From the NCBI GenBank assembly GCA_002224055.1, contig AZLU01000019.1, positions 185,819-249,818 of the forward strand: DNA of 64,000 nt. The letters are read 5' to 3'. Each line of letters starts with the position of its first letter. Position 1 is the stretch's first letter. This document shows, piece after piece, positions 57,292 through 64,000 of this stretch. Source of the stretch: Pezizomycotina sp. ARF18 (Eukaryota; Ascomycota). A program made the position numbers and the translations under genes. The notes below the pieces were generated by a model. That model saw only the letters and a program-made list of their open reading frames with translations, ran no database searches and was not told where the DNA came from.

Positions 57292-58563
57292 ATGCTCAAC
57301 TACCCACTGAGATATTGCTATGTGTAAGTTTAACAGCTAGTCCTGCCTGAGATCAAAGAATCGGCGCTTTCGGCCACTGTTGGACAGGCTTACAGTAGTT
57401 CGTTAGGTCGTCTCGCAAACACCGTTTGACGACTTGCGCACGCTCGCGCTGGTCAACGGCTTCTTCCGGCACGCAGCTCAAGCGCGGCTGTTCAAGGGTG
57501 TGTTGATCGCCGGAGGATTGGAGCGCACCGCCAGGAAGATCCAAGCGCTCGTGCCTGTAGCACGGTATATTAGGGAGCTATGCATCTGGTCGAGCGTTAT
57601 AGTTCCCGATGCTGTGCTTGATTGTAAGCAGCCGCCATCATTTAATTAAACCCTCGACTGTGCATTCGTGGTGTACTCATGGGATCAAACAGCCGCTCCC
57701 TTATTCGCAGTTCTCTCCGTCATCTACAAATATGCAAAAGCCTTTGTTTGAACCCTTAGCTGCTACTTTACGCATCGTGATTGTCACTACGGCAGCTAGA
57801 TTTTTATGCGGTTGATGACAGCTTCGGGCACTTCTATTTCCAGTCGAAGTACCAATACGCGTTCGCTGAAACCATCGTCGCGTGTCTTGCATGTGAAGAA
57901 TTACCGAATCTCAGCTGTATCTCGATGAAGAAATTCCGTGGGACCGCTTCGACGCGTTTGACGAGGCGATAATAAAAGGAATCGCTAATGCATTCCTGGA
58001 ATGGACCGGCGGCGACGCGACCGCGCTGACGAGTAACCTATCGCGAATCCGACGCGTCGATATTGATGACGTCAGCCTTCGGGAACAGGGCGGCGAGAGG
58101 TCCCCTTCCACGATCTTCAGTTTCCTAACGGATATCACGAAAGGCGTCCGCGAAGTATGCATAAAAATCGATAGCTCCGCGCCGATATCTATTTCACCGC
58201 TGCAGCGTATTCCGACTGGGCAGCTTGATGTCGTCGAGTTATCGTCGCTCTTACTCGGCCGGGCGGCTGGTTTAAGGCATTCATATTACATTTTCAATGA
58301 CTGGAAGGGCTCGCGCTCGTTAACGTGATGCTAGACACTGAGACGACAGAGGCGGAAACTTGGGTGGAGGTATTCGAGGCAATAGAGAGCCTGCATCTAC
58401 AGAGCCTGCGCATGGCTTCTCTCGGTACCATCCGCCGCACTTGCAGTTGGGCGATAGTTCCGAGGCCTTCATATCTACGCTGTGCTCACATCGCCAGGAG
58501 GACTTTGACGCCGCATCCGCGTTAATCGCTTCCGTCCGTGAGAGGGCGGAAGGTGACGGCTAA
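57292..58563 (+). CDS. F-box/LRR-type protein, copy 3
   Basis: Exon 1 (57292-57323) carries LPTEILLC just before donor GTAAGT. An 83-bp intron ends at 57406 (GTTAG). Exon 2 reads PFDDLRTLALVNGFFRHAAQ and then RLFKGVLIAGGLERTARKIQ, the F-box, closely parallel to copy 2 (LSRLSLVNSLF...GAQSRLSKRV). A second intron is likely from 57624 to about 57795. Later segments are DFYAVDDSFGHFYFQSKY, NLSRIRRVDIDDVSLREQ, GQLDVVELSSLLLGRAAGL, WVEVFEAIESLHLQSLRMAS and a helical C-terminus ending ALIASVRERAEGDG at the TAA at 58561. Four or so one-base slips interrupt the frame, including one in exon 1 between the ATG and LPTEI. Likely an SCF substrate receptor by family. Confidence 0.68.
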
Positions 58564-58629
58564 TCCTATAGATCGGAATAGAACTCAAGAAGCTGTTTGG
58601 CCTACATACGGCATGAATCCTTAGAAAAG

Positions 58630-58741
58630 TATTCATTCATTCATTTATTTATTTTTATACATTTATTTTTATACATTTATTTTATTTATTTATTTTATAT
58701 ATTTATTTTTATTTATTTATTTTATATTTATTTATTTATTG
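58630..58741. repeat. ATTT-type low-complexity tract
   Basis: About 110 bp of TTTAT/CATTT/TTTA units sits upstream of F-box copy 4, followed by a T18-20 run near 58755-58775. Open frames through it encode only F, I, L and Y and are not coding. Confidence 0.8.
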
Positions 58742-58909
58742 TGCCTCCTCCCCCCTTTTTTTTTTTTTTTTTTTCTTCATGCCCTCCTATTCTTCCACCA
58801 AAGACCAGCATCATCAATATCACCAATGAACACCGTCAGCCCTCGAATAACAACTGCATCGATATCTCACGACTTATATCATTTCCTTCCATCCCAAGCG
58901 TTTCCCAAG

Positions 58910-59695
58910 ATGCGTTTACCGCCCGAAATCCTTCTGCCAGTGCCTCAGGTTCCCGTTCAAGAGAAGTTTCGTGCAACTTCTCTACTAACGCCATCTCTTT
59001 GCTGCAGATTATCCGAATCTATCTTTTTCGAGGAATCGCGGAAATGGCCGTTGTCAATTTCATTTTCCGCGAAGGCGTCCAGTTTTGCCTCTTCAGTGAG
59101 GTGACAATCGATGGGCCGCTGGAGATGGCGATCATGAAGCTCACCGCTCTCAGCGCTCCTCACCTTGGGTAACACGTCAGGGGACTCACCGTCCGCGCAG
59201 GCCGCACTATACCAGCCTCCGCATCTACCAGCCTCCGCATCTACCACCAGTACCTCAGGGCGCCTTTGGTAGATGAAGAAGACGAAGGGGATAAAGGAAG
59301 CTCGCCCATGCTACCGCTCAATCCCACTTCCGTGATGTCCTCCTCAGCTGCCGAAATCTCAGACGGCTCGCTATGGCCTGCGTTTACTTGGAAGTAGACG
59401 AATCTCTCGATATTTCGCACAACAGCTGGTCCGCCGTCTTCGACGCGTGCCTCGGGCTCAATCTCTCGATGCTGGCGGTAAGCAGTCTAGGGTACTCGTA
59501 CGGTCCTAAGGGATATCTCTCCTTCGATGGCAGTTGCCGTCATACGTCACCGAGACCGAACTTGTACGCTTCCAGACGACAAGACTTCGATTCTTGGGCA
59601 ACCCTTGCCAGGCACCTCCACACGGGTACTGGTACGACTACCCCACTCCGTTTCTGCAGTCACCTGCCTCCACTGATTGTTTATTTCAGCAGCGA
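58910..59695 (+). CDS. F-box/LRR-type protein, copy 4
   Basis: The ATG at 58910 opens MRLPPEILLP. The intron has a near-perfect branch site CTACTAAC at about 58983 and ends TTTGCTGCAG at 59007. Exon 2 reads AVVNFIFREGVQFCLFSEVT, the F-box core. Then come YQYLRAPLVDEEDEGD and a Ser-rich linker, LAMACVYLEVDESLDI and WSAVFDACLGLNLSMLAVSS, with the leucine pattern of copies 1 and 3 (WVEVFEA, WSSVFWT). The last block, SYVTETELVRFQTTRLRFLG, lies in another frame. Several one-base changes are needed. The 3' end is either the TGA near 59694 or a TAG at 59706, depending on frame. It follows copy 3 on the same strand 350 bp downstream. Confidence 0.6.
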
Positions 59696-60643
59696 GAGTG
59701 AAGATTAGTATGTGGACGTTGATTAATGACCGTTTACCAGTAGTTATATATACAATCTTGTTCTAGGAAAATAAAAAAAAATAAAAAGGGGCCGGGGGGG
59801 GGGGGGGGTTGCTTCATGGGCGTTAGTTCTGGATCATGGCTTTGGTGTACTGTATTGAAATCTCCTCAGCCTATCTATTTCAGACTCAAAGTCGTCGCGT
59901 GAGACTCGTCAATGGTGCTTAGCTGCTTAAGTTTAAAATATTGACGCTTCCTACTAATTCCACCTTATCACAAAATGCTTGAGCTTTCTACTACAGGATA
60001 GATTTTCAACAATAGCGGAATGACTTATCAAGCAATACAATTTTATATTCTAGTAATCAATTTCATTTTGTTGAGTAAAGGGACTCGTTTTGAGACCTTA
60101 TCCACCCCCAGGGCCTCTCTTATCAACTGTCAGTCCATTCGTCCAGATCACAGCGCCTACACAACCGCATCCGCTACCCATATACCCCTGTCGCAGTACC
60201 ACATCCCTCTTCAGCCTTCTCGAGCATCGCCCCAGCGTATCGAAGCCCTTCTTTCTACCGGAGCACAGTGTAACATCCGCCGGTGACATCCCTCCCTGGC
60301 AAGCGTCCATGTAAACTCCCGGGACCTGCCTGATGCTAAAAGCTTGAACGGACTGCCCGGGTCTAGTTATGTCAAAAACAAGTGAGGAAAGAGAAATATG
60401 GAATTCAGATCGTGGCCGACGTTTGTTGTGCGCAATATCGTCAACTTTTAGTTAACCTTGAAGGGGAGAATCTGACTCTGTGACATCCTCGCCCGCTATG
60501 TTGTCATTGAATCATTATGTGAAATAAGCTACATCATGCTCCAACTTGCTAACCCTCAACTAACGCTTCCAAGCAAAACTTAATACAAGAGCTAAGCTAT
60601 ATCTCGATTAAAAAAAAACAAGAAATATAATCAACCGCTCCTT
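59696..60643. other. Intergenic
   Basis: It begins with A/T runs and a G14 run near 59796-59809. Open frames at 60020-60314 overlap on both strands without coding signs. Nothing else recognised. Confidence 0.5.
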
Positions 60644-61953
60644 CTAGGCGCTGATATTCTGCGATCCATCGTTGCGGGGTCCAACGTACATGCGGTATAA
60701 GGTCAACCTGGAACCAAACTTATTTGGCTCGCGCCTCTTCTCGATAGCGGCCTGCCAGAATTGCAGCTCTTCGCCTTTACACCGTAACCCGCCGGGGAAG
60801 AAAACGTTAAGTAGCGATGTTCCGACGTACTGGTGTTTCTGTTCTAACTGCCTTAAGGTGTCTTTTACGCGGCTGGCCGTGATGACCTCGACGAGTTTCA
60901 GGTGCACTCCCTGCGCTGATGGTGGTCGCTTGTACCCGCGACGAAGAGGTTCTGGATGGAGCCGAGGAAACCGACGCCGAGGATGTACCAGGAGTTTTTC
61001 TTGATTCCCGATACGGTGATCAGGAACACCGTCCAGAAGAGCGCCAGGATGGCACAGGCGATTCTCGTCAGCCAGCTCGCATGACTTACGCGCGTTGCCT
61101 GCGCGAGTATTTCCAGTCGAGCCCTACACCTTTTCTCCCCTTTATAACGACCGCATGCCTAGCGCCGTTTCCTTGTGTCAGCGTTACAGTCGCGCCGCCT
61201 TTTTTAGGGCAAGCCCACTTCTCCTCCCGCCACTGCGGCAGAGATCCGCCAACCGCGGCGAGGAAATTACCCGAAGCGGTGATTAGAAAGCAACTCCAAT
61301 CGCGGTCGGAGTGAAAGCACCATGGAATAATAGATATACACAGCTGCAGAGCGATGGCAATGAAACCAGTGTACCACACCCATCGCACACGGGCACGCCA
61401 TGGTCCGCGGGCGGTTCCGGGTCCACCTCGTACACGCTCACCCGGAGCGCTTCCCACGGTTTCTTCGGCTGCTGCGATATCCGATGGCGGTTTTTCTCAT
61501 CCTCAGGATTCGTAACGTGCTCGTCCTCGCGGTCCTCCATCTCGTTGTCGACTGCGCCGTCAAGATCGCGCAGGATGCGGCCGAGGACCCAGCTTTTCGT
61601 CGTGCGTATGTGGCCGGAGTCGCGCCGATGACGAGCGTGTTGGCCATGTCGGTGTCCGGCATCAGCGTGCCGTCGCCGAACGCCGACATTATGGCGCTCA
61701 CGGCGTAGGCGACCCACCCGAACGAGAAGGATACGGGGACGACGGAGCGGCCGGCGAGCTGCGCGATGGCCTTTTGGACGATGTCGGGTCCCAGGAGGAG
61801 GAGGACGGAGAGGATGTCGCCGGGGTTCTTCCACTGGACGTAGAGGTAGTCCTGCGGCGTCGAGGGGTTGGAGGTGTTGAGGCCGCGACGGCTGATGAAG
61901 CGGCGGAGGTTTTCTTGGATGGCCTCGGTTAGGGGTGACCACACCGGAGGCAT
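60644..61953 (-). CDS. Multi-pass membrane protein conserved in ascomycetes
   Basis: From the ATG at 61953: MPPVWSPLTEAIQENLRRFI, then GDILSVLLLLGPDIVQKAIA (membrane segment 1), VPVSFSFGWVAYAVSAIMSA (2), FGDGTLMPDTDMANTLVIGA, a hydrophilic loop (TTKSWVLGRILRDLDG to WEALRVSVYEVDPEP), VWYTGFIAIALQLCISIIPW (3), WSCFLITASGNFLAAVGGSL (4), ASWLTRIACAILALFWTVFL (5), SWYILGVGFLGSIQNLF (6), and a soluble tail KLVEVITASRVKDTLRQLEQ and FFPGGLRCKGEELQFWQAAI. About 437 aa are expected. I recognise this as a widespread fungal membrane protein of unknown function, not by a named domain. The 1,310-nt span needs four single missing bases (near 61615, 61385, 61120 and 60925), none of them beside a stop-making substitution. 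Confidence 0.72.
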
Positions 61954-63138
61954 TTTCTATTTACTACGGTGAATTTTTCCCTCGAGGCTGGAAGAAATGA
62001 AATTTAGGAAAACCCGAAGGGAAGATAAAGGTAAGATTTAGTATTATAAAATGAGACCTTGAAGATTGTGATTCAAGTCCGTTGAAGCGAAAGTCGAAAG
62101 TTGAAATATAGGGGTGAAGACTTTTATCAAATACCCGGAGTTGACAATTTGACACTTTTTAGTTACGCCTTATGCTTACGCCTGGCCACTCAGCCAATCG
62201 CAACAGGGGCTTAAACCTCGTAAGAATAAACCAGGGAATAAGCTCTTTTTTTCGTCCGCTTGCGGAGCCTCAGTTCATGCAAAATTCGGTTATAATTGCA
62301 TGGCGCTATAACCCTAGCCCATGTTATACCGCTGGCCAATGGCGCGTGGTTATTGCGGTGGAGCCAGAATATAGTGAATCAAAGAGTGTCTATAGGCTAA
62401 AATCCTCGATTCCTTTCTACGCAAGTTATTCCTACAGCGGAAGGCAAACATTCCAGAATGCCGAATATCCAGCGTATGGTGAACTCGAATAAGATATACT
62501 GACTCGGTAATTACTCTGTTTCATGAAGCTCAGACTGAAAGGCCGAACCAGAACAATGAATCATCAATTCGAATACCAGTCAGTAGCTTGGTTGACTAAT
62601 TAATTGACAAAAGTTATTTGACGCCGGTGTACGGAATATCGAATATAGTTTTTGACTTACGGGTCATATCGTGTAAACTGAAGCGGTATAAGAAGCAAAG
62701 GAGATCGATGAAGTGTAATTGGATCTAGTATAGGTATTTTCAAGCCCATTGATTGAAATTCCAGCCTTTTACCCCAGTCCAAGACCTGATCCAAAACACG
62801 CTCACGCTTGCACTGTCAACGGCTACGAGTTTCCGCGTTCAATGGGAAGGCAAGATGGGTATATGTGCATACTCGAGTTGAATATAGACCGAGCCTTAAC
62901 TTTGATTTGCTAAGAATTACGCCGTGGAAGCTTTTCAGAGAGAGTCCAAGGAAAACCCTGATCGTCGAAGGTTATTTTGCTACCGAGCAGAGCCTCACTC
63001 ACCCACATTCCCTAATACCTCCACCCTCCAGGACAGCTCGTTCAATCGCGTTGATCCATGCCTAGGAAGCGCCCAACACCAATCAGCGCGGTTATAGTGG
63101 ATCAATGCATGTCTAGATCCTTTTTTTTCCCTCCGCAG
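61954..63138. other. Intergenic, possible upstream part of F-box copy 5
   Basis: A plus-strand frame at 62172-62492 (106 codons) shows no domain. Around 62765-62875 the plus strand reads FTPVQDLIQNTLTLALSTAT, which is protein-like and may be an N-terminal remnant of the fragment that follows. Confidence 0.35.
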
Positions 63139-63415
63139 GCGGGGCTTGCAGTGCATATCATGTATACGACGTCGGAAGGATTCCGGGATCTACAAAATCC
63201 TGGGGCGCCATCTTCGATAAGTGCGGGTCTCGGGGACTGAAACTGCTGAAACTTGAAGGAAATTAGAGGACTTTTGGGACAGTTACGCGCCCGACTCCGA
63301 GTGGGATTTCTTTTTCACGTCTCCCATCGACGACGACATCGTAGCCTTTAGAGCTTTAATTACCGAGATCCTTACCCGCGGCGGGGTCGTAATTCAGAGA
63401 TTCTGTACGTCGTGA
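63139..63415 (+). pseudogene. F-box/LRR-type fragment, copy 5
   Basis: After a pyrimidine tract and CCGCAG at about 63137, frames read SWGAIFDKCGSRGLKLLKLE, matching the W-x-x-[IV]-F-[DE]-x8-L-x-x-L block of copies 3 and 4. Then comes LEDFWDSYAPDSEWDFFF and a helical end (DDDIVAFRALITEILTRGGV) to the TGA at 63413-63415. The N-terminal F-box is not found in place. It is taken as the 3' remnant of a fifth copy. Confidence 0.5.
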
Positions 63416-64000
63416 GGAGCACTGATGAGGTTCGTGTTTGCCGGCATGTGCTGAACAGTCAAGGCCTCCCGATTTGCCGCTGGCCGCGATGGTCGTAAAG
63501 TATTCTTAGCCGGAGTACACCAATCCTGAGGAAGAGTTAGCGCACCATTGAAATACGCGCGCGAACGTATGAAAAACATGAAGAGGCTGGGACAGAACGG
63601 AATGCGGGGAAACAGAATGAAGAACAGATTAAAGTGAAACAGATTACGGTAAAAGAAATAGAATATAGTGGAATACCAACACTACAATGCTCACGGTGAT
63701 GAAGTAATGCATTCTCTCCATTCAGCTCAAGCCCATGTAAATCGTTGTCAGGGACGCATTTGGGGACGGGCTATGGTAGTGGCCACTTCCAACTTGATAA
63801 ATCACGCTTTGTCACGGTGTCGTGAAGCATCAATAAATAACTTAATTGGCTAAATCAATAGTCGCTGTAGTACATGTATATACCAGCGCTAAACAGTGAA
63901 GGCCTACCAATTTAGCCCAAAGATCGAAATGGCACGAGACTCGACTAGCAGATCCTCAGCGCAGCCCGACCCGGGAAAAGTTAATTTCTGGAGGGACAAC
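63416..64000. other. Right end of window
   Basis: Nothing recognised; short open frames only. Confidence 0.5.

Noticed and set aside
58597-59172. 191-codon frame with many F, I, L and Y
   Set aside because: Its first half is the ATTT low-complexity tract; only the second half overlaps real F-box copy 4 coding sequence.
2878-59809. C13 run near 2878 and G14 run near 59796 as G-quadruplex signals
   Set aside because: Single homopolymer runs without further G-tracts; more likely slippage, and their length is unreliable here.

Overview
The window is nuclear DNA of a filamentous ascomycete (Pezizomycotina). The evidence is short introns (56 to about 220 bp) with GTAAGT-like donors and CTAAC-type branch sites, fungal-only families (Clr5 domain, rhodopsin-domain membrane protein, pepsin-like protease, F-box/LRR genes, small cysteine-rich secreted proteins), and one Copia LTR element mutated in the manner of repeat-induced point mutation (RIP). 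I cannot name the species. No tRNA, rRNA or CRISPR was found.

Layout. 0.7-9.4 kb: a small secreted protein gene and its paralog at 8.1-8.6 kb, a short conserved protein at 3.6-4.0 kb, a pair of membrane-protein-like genes at 5.0-6.9 kb, and a serine-rich and an acidic protein. 11.6-13.9 kb: a Clr5-domain gene. 15.7-20.6 kb: a complete-length but ruined Copia element with a 5-bp target-site duplication. 20.6-30.8 kb: gene-poor, holding a pepsin-like protein that has lost both catalytic DTG motifs. 30.8-32.1 kb: a rhodopsin-domain protein. 32.1-40.4 kb: a long gene desert. 40.5-42.1 kb: a striking secreted protein of about eleven cysteine modules joined by polyproline linkers. 43.9-46.4 kb: three copies, about 1.06 kb apart, of a small Cys/His protein. 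48.2-53.7 kb: three secreted proteins and one F-box/LRR gene. 55.7-63.4 kb: four further F-box/LRR copies, two of them divergent across a promoter with five GATAA sites, interrupted by a multi-pass membrane protein.

Taken together this looks like an accessory, fast-evolving compartment: secreted cysteine-rich proteins, tandem F-box copies, and a RIP-mutated element in a gene-poor setting. No single pathway ties the genes together.

One caution governs every gene model. About ten otherwise well-conserved genes change reading frame by a single base, nearly always a missing base, once or several times. That is easier to explain by uncorrected long-read indels than by independent decay, though I cannot exclude decay. 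Coordinates of multi-part genes are therefore outer limits, and no product name rests on a database search.
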